Source: Brucella gallinifaecis | GTDB taxonomy: Bacteria; Pseudomonadota; Alphaproteobacteria; Rhizobiales; Rhizobiaceae | Length of the DNA: 64,000 bases | Assembly (NCBI RefSeq): GCF_006476605.1 | Contig: NZ_ML636801.1 | Location: 424,756-488,755, forward strand | Direction of reading: 5' to 3' | In this document: positions 42,663-52,696 of the stretch, piece by piece | Numbering within the stretch: position 1 is the first letter of the stretch | Layout of the letters: every line of letters starts with the position of its first letter | Made by a program: the position numbers and the translations under genes | Notes under the pieces: generated by a model | Seen by the model: the letters and a program-made list of their open reading frames with translations, nothing else | What the model was told of the DNA's origin: nothing | The model's database searches: none

Positions 42663-43499
42663 GTGTCAATTCTGAGCATGAAACGCAATTCGGTGCTGCC
42701 GGGCTTTGGTCTTACCCTCGGCTGCACTTTGCTTTATCTGGCGGTGATTGTCGCTTTGCCGCTTTTGGCAATGCTCCTGAAAACTGCAAGCCTCGGCTGG
42801 AGTGATTTCTGGAGGATTGTGACATCTGAGCGGGCCTTGGCGACGTTTCGGATTACGATCAGTGCCGCAGCCGTTGCTACAGTTTTCAACGGTTTGTTTG
42901 GATTGCTGCTGGCATGGGTTTTGTCCCGCTATCAGTTTCCGGGTAAGCGATTGATTGATGCGGCGGTTGATCTGCCTTTTGCCTTGCCGACGGCGATTGC
43001 CGGTCTGGCGCTGGTGACGCTTTTTGCTCCCAATGGTTGGTTTGGGCGTTTTCTTGAACCGATTGGTATCAAAGTCGCCTATGCACCGCTTGGTATTATG
43101 ATTGCGATGTTTTTCACAAGCATCCCTTTTGTCGTGCGTACTGTGCAGCCGGTGCTGGAAGATATGAGCGCGGATGTTGAAGAGGCAGCACGCAGCCTTG
43201 GCGCAAAGCCGTGGCAGATTTTTTCGCATATTATCTGGCCGACAATCTTTCCAGCTTTTCTTGCCGGGGCGTCCTTGTCTTTCGCGCGCAGTCTTGGTGA
43301 GTTTGGCTCAATTGTCTTCATTTCAGGGAACCTGCCTTTTGAAACGGAAGTGACTTCACTTCTCGTGTTTATCAGGCTTGATGAATATGATTATCCGGCA
43401 GCGGCGGCTTTGGCTTTCGTCATGCTGCTGATGGCCTTTATCATGCTTCTTGTAACCAATCTTATTCAGGCAAGGCAGCTTCGTTATGCAGAGCGCTAG
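42663..43499 (+). CDS. cysT: Sulfate ABC permease CysT
   Basis: A 278-residue inner-membrane permease with six segments. It has the EAA loop (EEAARSLGAKPWQIFSHIIWP) that contacts the ATPase and the conserved FARSLGEFGSIVFISGN. GTG at 42663 with GGAA upstream is my start; the ATG at 42678 is an alternative. It overlaps cysW by 14 bases. Confidence 0.93.
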   Translation: MSILSMKRNSVLPGFGLTLGCTLLYLAVIVALPLLAMLLKTASLGWSDFWRIVTSERALATFRITISAAAVATVFNGLFGLLLAWVLSRYQFPGKRLIDAAVDLPFALPTAIAGLALVTLFAPNGWFGRFLEPIGIKVAYAPLGIMIAMFFTSIPFVVRTVQPVLEDMSADVEEAARSLGAKPWQIFSHIIWPTIFPAFLAGASLSFARSLGEFGSIVFISGNLPFETEVTSLLVFIRLDEYDYPAAAALAFVMLLMAFIMLLVTNLIQARQLRYAER

Positions 43500-44313
43500 T
43501 GTTCAGGCGCGTAATGCGCCGGGTCCCGTCCGCAGCCTGCTGATTGGTCTTGTCGTGGTCTTGTCGGCTATTTGCATTGGTGCTCCGCTGGCGATTATTT
43601 TTTCCTATGCATTCAGCAAGGGCATGGGTGTTTTCTTTAGTGAAATCCTGAAACCTGATACGCTGCATGCCGTGTGGCTGACGGTATTGACAGCGATTGT
43701 TGTTGTGCCGATCAATATGGCCTTTGGCATTTGTGTTGCCTGGCTGGTTACAAAATTTCGCTTTCCGGGACGCAGGCTTCTGATCACCTTTGTGGAGATT
43801 CCTTTTTCAGTGTCTCCGATTGTGGCGGGTGTGACCTATCTGTTTCTGTATGGATCCCAGGGGCTGTTAGGACCGCTTCTTGAGAGCTATGACATCAAGA
43901 TCATGTTCACGGTGCCGGCGATCTTTCTGGTCAGCCTGTTCGTGACTTCGCCTTTTGTAGCGCGTGAACTCATTCCGTTGATGGAAGTGCAGGGGAGTGA
44001 TGAGGAAGAGGCGGCTCTGACACTGGGAGCCAATGCCTGGCAGACATTTTTCTATGTCACGTTCCCCAACATCAAATGGGCACTGCTTTATGGTGCCGTG
44101 CTTTGTAATGCACGTGTGATGGGTGAGTTTGGTGCTGTGTCTATTGTTTCCGGCGCCATTCGTGGAAAAACCAATACTTTGCCGCTGCAAGTTGAGCTTT
44201 TGTTCAATGATTACAATGTGGCCGGAGCATTTGCCGCTGCTTCTACCCTGGCTGGCATAGCGTTGCTGACACTGGTTTTAAAAATCTGGCTTGAGCGTAA
44301 ACAGCATAGCTGA
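43486..44313 (+). CDS. cysW: Sulfate ABC permease CysW
   Basis: A 275-residue permease with six membrane segments, EAA loop EEEAALTLGANAWQTFFYVTFP and RVMGEFGAVSIVSG. It forms the heterodimeric channel with CysT. The expected ATPase gene cysA does not follow; a terminator and an unrelated opposite-strand gene come next. Confidence 0.93.
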   Translation: MQSASVQARNAPGPVRSLLIGLVVVLSAICIGAPLAIIFSYAFSKGMGVFFSEILKPDTLHAVWLTVLTAIVVVPINMAFGICVAWLVTKFRFPGRRLLITFVEIPFSVSPIVAGVTYLFLYGSQGLLGPLLESYDIKIMFTVPAIFLVSLFVTSPFVARELIPLMEVQGSDEEEAALTLGANAWQTFFYVTFPNIKWALLYGAVLCNARVMGEFGAVSIVSGAIRGKTNTLPLQVELLFNDYNVAGAFAAASTLAGIALLTLVLKIWLERKQHS

Positions 44314-44320
44314 AAAATAA

Positions 44321-44352
44321 GAACCGCCCGACTTGTGAAAAGTGGGCGGTTC
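44321..44352. terminator. Bidirectional terminator
   Basis: GAACCGCCC (44321-44329) and GGGCGGTTC (44344-44352) form a 9-bp stem between the convergent cysW and hydrolase genes. It closes the cys operon and possibly the opposite gene. Confidence 0.75.
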
Positions 44353-44356
44353 GCGA

Positions 44357-44920
44357 TCACGCTGCTTGGGATAGCGTGTGTGTTATTGGTTCTCTGTGAA
44401 GCGAAGAGGCGAGGATTGCGCCTTCTGGCCAACGGCTGAAGCCGCTTTCCACGTTGATATGTCCGGCGTGGCCAACATCAACAAAGCCTGAACCCCAGAC
44501 ATTGGCGATGGCTTCTGCCTTGGCGAAGCTCATGTAATTATCATTACGGCTGGCAACGACAATGGACGGAAATGTCAATTCATGTCGCGGCAAAGGAGCA
44601 AAGCTCGCAAAGCGGCTATCGCGGCGAGACATGGTTTCAACATCGGCGGGAGCAACCAGTAAAGCGCCTGCAACATGCGCTGCCGCCGGACGGCTTGCGA
44701 GGTGCGAAACGAGAATGCAACCAAGACTATGGGCAACCAGAACTGCACCGGGATTTTCGGCGAGCTTGGCTTCTAGCGCGTGCATCCAGTCGGATAGCAC
44801 CGGATAGTGCCAGTCGTCCTGTTCGACGAGCACTGCTGACGGATCGTCATGCAACCATTGGCGCTGCCAGTGGCCTGCTTCCGATCCCTTGTAACCGGGG
44901 ATGATCAATGTCGCAGGCAT
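44357..44920 (-). CDS. RBBP9/YdeN-family serine hydrolase
   Basis: A 187-residue alpha/beta hydrolase. Catalytic Ser is in VAHSLG, Asp in SRNDNYM and His in GHAGHINVESGF, the pattern of RBBP9/YdeN proteins. Start IIPGYKGSEAGHWQRQWL is also typical. Physiological substrate unknown. It is monocistronic and convergent with cysW. Confidence 0.9.
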   Translation of the reverse strand: MPATLIIPGYKGSEAGHWQRQWLHDDPSAVLVEQDDWHYPVLSDWMHALEAKLAENPGAVLVAHSLGCILVSHLASRPAAAHVAGALLVAPADVETMSRRDSRFASFAPLPRHELTFPSIVVASRNDNYMSFAKAEAIANVWGSGFVDVGHAGHINVESGFSRWPEGAILASSLHREPITHTLSQAA

Positions 44921-45079
44921 GCTTTAGTTCCTCTTGAAAAGAGCCTTGGGAGGCTGGTTTTGCTCTGCATTGGAATGTTATGCGAAGCAATTTCCAAGAT
45001 ATGGGCTATTAACTGTCAATTTAAGAAAAATAAATTCAAATGGAGGCGGGTTTATGAAAAATATACCCGCTTCTTGTTC

Positions 45080-46027
45080 TTATTTTTTCTGCTTGTCATT
45101 CCAGCGCAGGATGAATTGAGATTTCTCAAAAAACAGCACGACAACCAGCGATATTGCAAAGGGGATGAGAAGGTAGAGCAGGCGAAAGACGATCAAGGCT
45201 GCAAGAACATCGGCCGGCTTCATATCCGGCAAGCCGGTGAGAAATACCAGTTCAAGCACACCAAGACCACCTGGTGCATGCGATATGAGTGCCGCTGAAA
45301 AGGACACAAGAAAAATACCGAGGATGATCAGGAAGCCGGGATTACCAACCTCAGGCAAAGCAAAATAGATGATTCCGGCTGCACCAATAAGCTCAAGCGG
45401 GGCAACAATAAGTTGCTGCGTCACCACTGGCAGGCGCGGATATTCCAGACGAAACTTGCCAATCTGCAAAGGACGAAGCTGAAGCCAGCTGCCGAAAATG
45501 TAAAGAAGGACAAATGCCAGCATTACCAGTGCGATAATGATGGAAATGGTTGGTGTCAGTTCCTCATTAAAGCGCATCAGAATATGCGGTTCCAGAAGCA
45601 GAACGATGCTGGAGGTAATGAGGACGCCCAGAATGAAGGTAAAGGAGCAAAAGGCAATCAATACGGCAATTTCGCTGCCCGGCATTCCCTGAGACGAATA
45701 GGCCCGATAACGAACAACGGCACCTGATACGACCGATGCGCCAATATTATGCGATAATGCATAGGTCGTAAACGAGCATAGAGCTATGAAGAGCCATGAT
45801 ATTTTGCGATGCAGATGAAGAAGGGCAATACGGTCATATCCGGCAAGTGAGCTATAGGCCAGAAGAGCAGCGGCAGCTGCCAATATCCAATGATGTGTAC
45901 GGATTGCGTATAAACTGTCCAGAACGTCTTCAAGAGAAATGCTGCGTAATTCCCGATAGAGAAGCCATGCTGAAACGATCACGGCCAAAATACCTATTAT
46001 CGGCCAGATATAATCCTTGAACTTCAT
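45080..46027 (-). CDS. YbhN/UPF0104-family membrane protein
   Basis: A 315-residue protein with about eight membrane segments and the lysylphosphatidylglycerol synthase TM-region pattern (NIGASVVSGAVVRYRAYSSQGM...SHAPGGLGVLELVFL). It lacks the cytosolic transferase domain, so it is the YbhN-like form of unclear lipid-related function. Neighbours give no clear operon partner. Confidence 0.88.
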   Translation of the reverse strand: MKFKDYIWPIIGILAVIVSAWLLYRELRSISLEDVLDSLYAIRTHHWILAAAAALLAYSSLAGYDRIALLHLHRKISWLFIALCSFTTYALSHNIGASVVSGAVVRYRAYSSQGMPGSEIAVLIAFCSFTFILGVLITSSIVLLLEPHILMRFNEELTPTISIIIALVMLAFVLLYIFGSWLQLRPLQIGKFRLEYPRLPVVTQQLIVAPLELIGAAGIIYFALPEVGNPGFLIILGIFLVSFSAALISHAPGGLGVLELVFLTGLPDMKPADVLAALIVFRLLYLLIPFAISLVVVLFFEKSQFILRWNDKQKK

Positions 46028-46056
46028 TAATCAGCCACCATACGTTCAATTCGCAT

Positions 46057-46432
46057 TCAATTTCCCTTCGTCCTTACTCTTAGATTTATGTGTTCTTGCA
46101 AAACACCTTTATTTTGTTCTTTTTTATAACGCTCTTTCATAATTTTAATGGTTTGAGCTTTGCCGAGGACGACAGATTTTGCACCAGCTTAGCGCAGAAA
46201 TTGAGTTTCGGTTACGGATTGGAACGTACTATAATAATATGCCCCTTTGGGTTGGCCTGCTTTGCAAGATTGACGATGCGTCCTGCATCAAAATCATTCA
46301 AAATTGCAATCACAACATTTTGGGTGAATGAGGGATTCGCATATCCCATATTTGAGCATTTGATGCCTCTCCCGCAATAGCTTTAATGCCAATTTCTTTC
46401 AATCTGAAATAAAACTTGGGTCATTCATTATG
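46057..46432 (-). pseudogene. Decayed C-terminal RCK domain of a cation antiporter
   Basis: On the minus strand, pieces in three frames line up with one TrkA-N/RCK domain of KefB-like antiporters: RLKEIGIKAIAGEASNAQIW (stop just after PKML), then VVIAILNDFDAGRIVNLAKQ, ANPKGHIIIVRSNP (stop), then ETQFLR, a stop, AGAKSVVLGKAQ. At least two frameshifts and an internal stop break it. Nothing of the membrane domain is recognisable upstream. It explains the otherwise empty 46028-46617 interval, apart from the secDF terminator. Confidence 0.75.
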
Positions 46433-46582
46433 GAGAGAAAAGAGCCTGACCCTAACAGATAGAAGGCTTTTGAAGGGACGTGTGGTCGAGGACGGGTATT
46501 CGCAGCATATTGCCAATGATGATTGCAGCTATCAGAGGCATAGGCCTATCCTCCCGTTTTGGCCGTGTAAAATTTTATGAAA

Positions 46583-46610
46583 GCCGGGCATGGTCAGAAC
46601 CATGCCCGGC
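46583..46610 (-). terminator. secDF terminator
   Basis: A perfect 12-bp stem, GCCGGGCATGGT (46583-46594) with ACCATGCCCGGC (46599-46610), tetraloop CAGA, eight bases beyond the secDF stop; T-rich on the minus-strand exit. Confidence 0.9.
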
Positions 46611-46617
46611 AATATTT

Positions 46618-49155
46618 TTATTTCTGCACAGTTGCACTGTTTTCAATTGCTGCCTGATGCGCATCCTGGCGGCGTTTCCACCAGTCTCCGAGCAGAAGCA
46701 GGATTGGTGCTGCAATGAAGATCGATGAGGTTGTTGCGATAAAGATACCGAACAGCATTGGTACAGCAAAGTTGTGAACCGCACTGCCACCCCAGATCGC
46801 CATTGGCAACAAGCAAAGGAATGTCGTTACAGAAGTGTAGATACAGCGGATGAGTACCTGATTGATACTCATATCCACGATCTCACGCAGCGGTTTTGAC
46901 TTATAAAGGCGCATGTTTTCACGCATGCGGTCATAAACCACGACCTTATCGTTTACAGAGTAACCGATTGCGGTGAGAAGTGCTGCAATGGCTGTCAGGT
47001 TAAAATCAAGCTGGAAGAGCGCAAAGAATCCAACCATCTTTGTGGTATCAAGAATAAGCGTGACGATTGCGCCGATTGCGAAGAACCATTCAAATCGCCA
47101 CCAAAGATAGATGAGCATACCAAGTGCGGAAAGCACGACTGCGATGAAGCCTGAGCGAGCGAGTTCGCCGGAGACTTTTGGTCCGACAACTTCGGTACGA
47201 TCAATTTTCGCGTCTGCATCAATTGTTGAAATTGCTTCACGCATTTTATTGACAGCAATCGTCTGCGCTTCCTCGCCGCCATCCTGACGCTGAATTCTGA
47301 TCAGGACGTCATTTGGGCTGCCGGCTGATTGAAGAGCAACTTCACCAAGGCCAAGGCTTCCGAGCTTTTCACGCAATTGCGCGAGATCGGCTGGCTGTGA
47401 TGTGGTGATCTCTGCCTGAATGCCGCCCTTGAAATCAATGCCGTAATTCAGGCCTGGCTTGAAGAACAGGCCAATCGAAGCAAGCGACAAAATGATAGAG
47501 GTTGCGATACCGAAGAAGCGAGCATTCATGAAACGGAAGTTTGGATTTTCCGGTGCGATTCTCATGAATGGCTTGATGACAAGTACCTTGAGTTTGCGTT
47601 TGCGGACATACCAGGCCATGGCCATGCGCACGAGTGTTACGTCCGTGAACATCGAAATCACGATGCCGAGCATCATGGCGACGGCAAAGCCACGCACCGG
47701 ACCTGTGCCGAACATGAAAAGCAATATTGTCGAAATCAGCGAGGTAACGTTAGAGTCAACAATGGTTGCAAAGGCTGCATGGAAGCCCTTGTCGAGGGCG
47801 GCCATAGCACCCAGGCCTTTGCGGGTTTCTTCCCTTATGCGTTCGTTGATCAGAATATTCGCGTCAACCGCGATACCGATACCCAGAATGATACCCGCTA
47901 TGCCCGGTAATGTCAGCGTTGCCCCGATGAGACTAAGAGCAGAGAATGTCAGAACCGTATGCAACAGAAGGGCTACGTTGGCAATCAAACCCCAGACGCC
48001 ATAGAGCAGCTGGATGAAGACTGCGACGAGGATAAAGCCTGCAATACCTGTGATCAGACCCATCTTAATGGCATCGCCACCAAGATCCGGGCCAACAGTG
48101 CGTTCTTCAATAACTGTCAGCGGGGCCGGAAGAGCACCTGCACGCAATAATGCAGAAAGAACCACGCTGTCCTGAACAGTGAAATTGCCCGTGATCTGGC
48201 CGGAACCGCCAGTAATCGGCTCGTTGATACGCGGTGCTGTCAGGACTTTGCCATCAAGAACAATAGCAAAGGGGCGGCCCACATTTTTGGTGGTGATATC
48301 CGCAAACTGACGTGCGCCAAGGCTATCAAAACGGAATGAAACGATTGGTTCATTGGTGCGCTGGTCGAAGCCTGCACGCGCATCGGTCAGGCGTTCACCG
48401 GAGAGGGCAACCTGATCTTCAATAGGGTATTTGATACCCGGTTCTTTGGAATCCGGTAGAATGGTCACTCCGGGAGGCGGTGCATCATTTGGATTAGCAT
48501 CTGCCACCATATGGAAGCTCATCTTTGCCGTGCTGCCCAGAAGCTGGCGAAGATGTGCCGGATCCTGAAGCCCGGGGAGCTGAACGACGATACGATCAGA
48601 GCCTACCCGCTGGATTGACGGTTCGGCAACACCGACCTGATCCACGCGCTGGCGAATAATTTCCAGACTCTGCTGAAGAGCTGCATCCAGTCGATAGGTA
48701 AAACCTGCCTGTGTCAGTGTCAGACGAACCTGATTGTCACTGCTTGTAACATCAATATCGTTGATCGCTGTTCCGAAGCCGGTTGTGTTAACCTGGGAAA
48801 TCAATGTTTTGAGTGCTGTATCGGCTTTTGCACGCTGATCAGCATCAGGGATTGTTACAATAACGGAATCGCCAACGGCACGGATCGACTGCGGCTGAAT
48901 GCGCTCAGCACGCAATTTGCCACGCGCATCATCAAGAAGTGCACGCATGCGATCTTTCTTGAGGCTGGCTGCATCGACTTCGAGGACGAGGTAAGAGCCG
49001 CCACTGAGGTCAAGGCCGAGCGTTACCTGTCGTTTTGGGAACCACGATGGCATTGCTTCGAGCTGTTGCTTTGTGAAGAAATTGGGCAAGGCAATGATGA
49101 CACCGATCAAAACGATCAGTCCATAAAGCACAGCGACCCATTTAGAAGTACGCAT
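46618..49155 (-). CDS. secDF: SecDF fusion protein-export membrane protein
   Basis: An 845-residue fusion of SecD (1-520) and SecF (530-845). SecD motifs include VTLGLDLSGGSYLVLEVD and GIAGIILGIGIAVDANILI; SecF has GLNYGIDFKGGIQAEI and TAIGYSVNDKVVVYDRM. It uses the proton gradient to pull proteins from SecYEG. Twelve membrane segments are expected. yajC is not adjacent. A small secreted-protein gene lies just upstream on the same strand. Confidence 0.96.
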   Translation of the reverse strand: MRTSKWVAVLYGLIVLIGVIIALPNFFTKQQLEAMPSWFPKRQVTLGLDLSGGSYLVLEVDAASLKKDRMRALLDDARGKLRAERIQPQSIRAVGDSVIVTIPDADQRAKADTALKTLISQVNTTGFGTAINDIDVTSSDNQVRLTLTQAGFTYRLDAALQQSLEIIRQRVDQVGVAEPSIQRVGSDRIVVQLPGLQDPAHLRQLLGSTAKMSFHMVADANPNDAPPPGVTILPDSKEPGIKYPIEDQVALSGERLTDARAGFDQRTNEPIVSFRFDSLGARQFADITTKNVGRPFAIVLDGKVLTAPRINEPITGGSGQITGNFTVQDSVVLSALLRAGALPAPLTVIEERTVGPDLGGDAIKMGLITGIAGFILVAVFIQLLYGVWGLIANVALLLHTVLTFSALSLIGATLTLPGIAGIILGIGIAVDANILINERIREETRKGLGAMAALDKGFHAAFATIVDSNVTSLISTILLFMFGTGPVRGFAVAMMLGIVISMFTDVTLVRMAMAWYVRKRKLKVLVIKPFMRIAPENPNFRFMNARFFGIATSIILSLASIGLFFKPGLNYGIDFKGGIQAEITTSQPADLAQLREKLGSLGLGEVALQSAGSPNDVLIRIQRQDGGEEAQTIAVNKMREAISTIDADAKIDRTEVVGPKVSGELARSGFIAVVLSALGMLIYLWWRFEWFFAIGAIVTLILDTTKMVGFFALFQLDFNLTAIAALLTAIGYSVNDKVVVYDRMRENMRLYKSKPLREIVDMSINQVLIRCIYTSVTTFLCLLPMAIWGGSAVHNFAVPMLFGIFIATTSSIFIAAPILLLLGDWWKRRQDAHQAAIENSATVQK

Positions 49156-49268
49156 GAGTTGAAATTCCAGATATTGGGCGACTATAAAAGTGTATTAAAA
49201 CAAACCTTTATAGCGCATTTTTTCGTAATTGATTCAGGGTGGCAGCAGCCATTCTTCCGCAGAAGAGA

Positions 49269-49688
49269 CTATGCGGTTTTAGGCGGTGCACGAGCACAGG
49301 CATAGTGGCCGGGTGAAGCCGTAAAAAAGCGCAGGCGGGTTGCAGCTTCGACAGGCTTTCCACCCGACAAGACAAGCTCGCTGGAGAATGGTATAAAAGT
49401 ATCACCATTTCCTTGTGGGCTGGAAAGCTTGATTTTGGCTGCAATCAGCTCGGTCAGAACAGCACGTATTGGCTGCACTGCCGGTGTGGATTGTTGACGG
49501 CTTGGAAGGGCAGGTGACTTGTCTAGCTGCTGTGCAGCCATTGTTCCGGCTTGTGCGCGACAGGTTTCACTGCTGAGTGCAGAAAGATCTACGGCGAATA
49601 AAAAGGCAGCAAATGACAGGGCGCACGATATAATCAGCATAAAACTATGCCGGTTATAACGATCAGTACGCTGATCTGTATGGTTCAT
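49269..49688 (-). CDS. Exported/membrane-anchored hypothetical protein
   Basis: A 139-residue protein started at the ATG at 49688. A basic N-terminus precedes a hydrophobic segment (about 17-38). The remainder is Ser/Pro/Gln-rich and then beta-like (AAKIKLSSPQGNGDTFIPFSSELVL). No family recognised. A TTG farther upstream (49736) is an alternative start. Confidence 0.5.
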   Translation of the reverse strand: MNHTDQRTDRYNRHSFMLIISCALSFAAFLFAVDLSALSSETCRAQAGTMAAQQLDKSPALPSRQQSTPAVQPIRAVLTELIAAKIKLSSPQGNGDTFIPFSSELVLSGGKPVEAATRLRFFTASPGHYACARAPPKTA

Positions 49689-50015
49689 GCCTCTAATCAA
49701 AACGCTTGAACTCTCCCCGACAGGCTTAGTGCGCAAACAATATAGTATAAGAACAGGTTTTCCTATCCTCTAAGCTATTCTGTTTATTTGGTTTTGTACC
49801 ATTGCTGATTCAAAAACATTGTATAATTCCCGAAGCTTAGCAATGACACCTACAGCATCGATTCAAAAAAGGGAATCGTTTTCTGCTCTATCGCCATTGT
49901 CGTTGTGACAGCCCACCTACGAATAAGGGGTATGTTAGAAAGCGGATTTTGATTTTGCAGCTAATGTTGTAGAGCTTGTTTCCGCTGTAATGCGCTTTAT
50001 GTTGAAACCCTGAAA

Positions 50016-52571
50016 TTGAAACCGGCAGAGTGCAAATTGATACATCTATCGACGTTCCGCGCAATTGCATTTGTAATGGCAAGTTTCGTTGCATTGGTTG
50101 GAGCGCCTGAGCGTTCTTATGCACAAGCAGGCACCCCGCAATCCGTGGCGCCTGCGATAATGCAAAATACCGGTTCGGATGCTAATGATGCGGTTACGCC
50201 TGTTTCGAATATCGTGCAGCAGCAAAAGCCCATTATCAATGATCTCAAGCAGCAGGCAAAAGCGATCAGTGATCAGCTGCAGAAGCCTTCAGACAGCGAT
50301 GAAACGCTTGCCAATCTCAAGTTGCGGCTTGATGGTCTGTCCAAGAAACTGCTTGATGCAGGGATAGCCTTTCGTCCCCGATTGACGGAAATAAATACAC
50401 GTCTTGAACAGTTGGGTACGGCGCCTTCCGGTGAACAGGCCGCAGAATCCGCAATTGTTGCTGATGAGCGTGCAAGACTGCTTGCGGAAAAGGCCGAGAT
50501 CAATGCGGTCATCGGTGAAACAGAAGATGCTTCGCTTTCTGTCAACCAGATGTCTGCAAAAATCGGCAATATGCGCCGCGATCTGTTTACGCGAACATTA
50601 TCCCAGCGGGTGAAACTCGATTTGACTCTTGGTTCCGAGGTTGCTGATGCTGCCAATACTCAGCTGATTTCGCTTGGGAGCATTGTGAAATCATGGTGGC
50701 GATTTGTTTATATGTTCAAGCTCAGCTCATTTCTGGCTGCGGCTTTCTTTGCTGCCATTGCCGCTTTGGTTATCCAGCTTGGCGCACGTCGTGTTCTGGG
50801 ATCTCTTTATGAACGGGATGTCAGCAATGAAGCACCATCTTATCTAAGCCGCTTGGCGGTTGCCTTCTGGTCAACAGCTATTCCCTCGGGTGCTGTAGTG
50901 GTCTTTCTTGCGGCAACTTATTTTTTTCTTGATTATTTCAATGTGCTCAGACCCGATATTGGAGCAATCCTGCAATCATTTTTCATTGTTCTGGGTATCG
51001 TATTTTTTATCAGCCGTTTGGCATTCGCCTGCATCAGCCCTTACACACCCAATTGGCGTCTTGTACCCATTGCCCCGCGCCCGGGGCGCGTGCTGGTCTG
51101 GCTGATAACAGGGATGGCACTGGTCTATGGACTTGATGTATTCTTCAGCAAGGTTAATCAGGTTCTCTCGTCGCCATTATCTCTGACGATGGCTAAAAGC
51201 CTAATTTCAACTGTCATTATTGGCCTGCTGATATTTGTCATTGCGCTTATCAAGCCGATTGAGAAAAATCTCGGAGAAGTTCCGCGCCCCTGGCCAAAGG
51301 CTTTCAGGATATTTCTTATTCTTCTGGGGCTTGTGCCCATTGTCGCTGCCTGTCTTGGTTTTATTGGTCTTGCCCGTTTCATGGCGCAGCAGATCGTCGT
51401 AACAGGTGCGCTACTGGTTATTATGTATCTGGGATTTCTCACTGGACGCGCCTTTTCGGAAGAACAGGCTTTCGCATCCAGTCCCATTGGCCGGGTGATG
51501 CGTGACCGGTTTCATTTTGATGAGGCAAAGCTCGATCAGCTGGGACTGGTTGTTGGTATTTTTATTAATCTTGCGGTGGCACTGGTAGGAATACCGCTGG
51601 TGCTGATGCAGTTTGGTTTCCAGTGGGTGGAACTCAAGGACTCATTTTATCATTTGATGACCGGCTTCCAGATTGGCAGTATTTCCATATCGCTTATGGG
51701 TATTCTGACTGGCGCTGCCTTGTTCATCATCGTCTATCTGATGACGCACTGGTTTCAGAATTGGCTGGATAGCAAGGTTCTTGTTCGCGGGCGCGTCGAT
51801 TCAGGTGTTCGCAATTCTATTCGTACAGTGGTTGGTTATGTCGGGCTTGTGCTTGCAGCTTTGATTGCTGTGTCGGCAGCAGGCTTCAATCTGTCCAGTC
51901 TGGCACTGATTGCCGGTGGTTTGTCACTCGGTATCGGTTTCGGCCTTCAGAATATCGTACAGAACTTTGTTTCTGGCCTTATATTGCTGGCAGAGCGGCC
52001 TTTCAAAGTTGGAGACTGGGTCGAAGCTGGCACGGTCAGCGGTATTGTCAAAAAGATCAGCGTACGCGCGACGGAGGTGGAAACCTTCCAGAAACAATCT
52101 ATTGTCATTCCAAACTCGACACTGATTAATGGCAATGTCGGCAACTGGACATTGCGCAACAAGCTTGGCCGTATCGATATTAATGTACAGGCAGCTTACA
52201 CTGATGATCCACGGCGCGTTCATCTGCTTTTGTCGGAAATCGTTCGGGCGCATCCATCGATTCTGAAGAACCCGGAACCGTCCGTTGCGTTCCAGAGCAT
52301 GACGGATTCATTGATGGTTTTTGATGTCTATGCGCATGTGGCAGATATCACATCCACCAGTGGGATAAAAAATGAATTGCGTTTTCAGATTGTTGAGCGT
52401 TTCCATGCAGAAGGGATACGCCTGGCATCGTCGTCAACTGATCTGGTGCTTGGCGTTGCTGAAATCGAAAAACTATCAGAATTGATCAATAAGGATTCAT
52501 CACGTCTTCCAAAATCGCATAAGACAAAGCCTGTTGAAGCAGGCCCACTCGAACAGGATGACAAAGTGTGA
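50016..52571 (+). CDS. DUF3772 + MscS mechanosensitive channel protein
   Basis: An 851-residue protein. A signal peptide is followed by a periplasmic DUF3772 helical domain (about 60-215), then ten or so membrane segments and an MscS domain (about 640-800) with SLGIGFGLQNIVQNFVSGLILL and ERPFKVGDWVEAG. It is of the large MscK/DUF3772 type that relieves osmotic shock. The TTG at 50016 is the longest start; a TTG at 50037 is also possible. Confidence 0.9.
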   Translation: MKPAECKLIHLSTFRAIAFVMASFVALVGAPERSYAQAGTPQSVAPAIMQNTGSDANDAVTPVSNIVQQQKPIINDLKQQAKAISDQLQKPSDSDETLANLKLRLDGLSKKLLDAGIAFRPRLTEINTRLEQLGTAPSGEQAAESAIVADERARLLAEKAEINAVIGETEDASLSVNQMSAKIGNMRRDLFTRTLSQRVKLDLTLGSEVADAANTQLISLGSIVKSWWRFVYMFKLSSFLAAAFFAAIAALVIQLGARRVLGSLYERDVSNEAPSYLSRLAVAFWSTAIPSGAVVVFLAATYFFLDYFNVLRPDIGAILQSFFIVLGIVFFISRLAFACISPYTPNWRLVPIAPRPGRVLVWLITGMALVYGLDVFFSKVNQVLSSPLSLTMAKSLISTVIIGLLIFVIALIKPIEKNLGEVPRPWPKAFRIFLILLGLVPIVAACLGFIGLARFMAQQIVVTGALLVIMYLGFLTGRAFSEEQAFASSPIGRVMRDRFHFDEAKLDQLGLVVGIFINLAVALVGIPLVLMQFGFQWVELKDSFYHLMTGFQIGSISISLMGILTGAALFIIVYLMTHWFQNWLDSKVLVRGRVDSGVRNSIRTVVGYVGLVLAALIAVSAAGFNLSSLALIAGGLSLGIGFGLQNIVQNFVSGLILLAERPFKVGDWVEAGTVSGIVKKISVRATEVETFQKQSIVIPNSTLINGNVGNWTLRNKLGRIDINVQAAYTDDPRRVHLLLSEIVRAHPSILKNPEPSVAFQSMTDSLMVFDVYAHVADITSTSGIKNELRFQIVERFHAEGIRLASSSTDLVLGVAEIEKLSELINKDSSRLPKSHKTKPVEAGPLEQDDKV

Positions 52572-52696
52572 GCTTCGTGTTCAGTTACGGTTCAGTTGAA
52601 GTCATATAAGTGATGAAGAATGAGAGTAGGAAACTGCTTAATACACATGGGGCTGATTTTCGGCTTGCAGCGAGAGGGCGGAAACGCTGAAACGAT

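Noticed and set aside
46090..46380. 96-residue plus-strand frame
   Set aside because: It is antisense to the antiporter remnant, which explains the sequence better.
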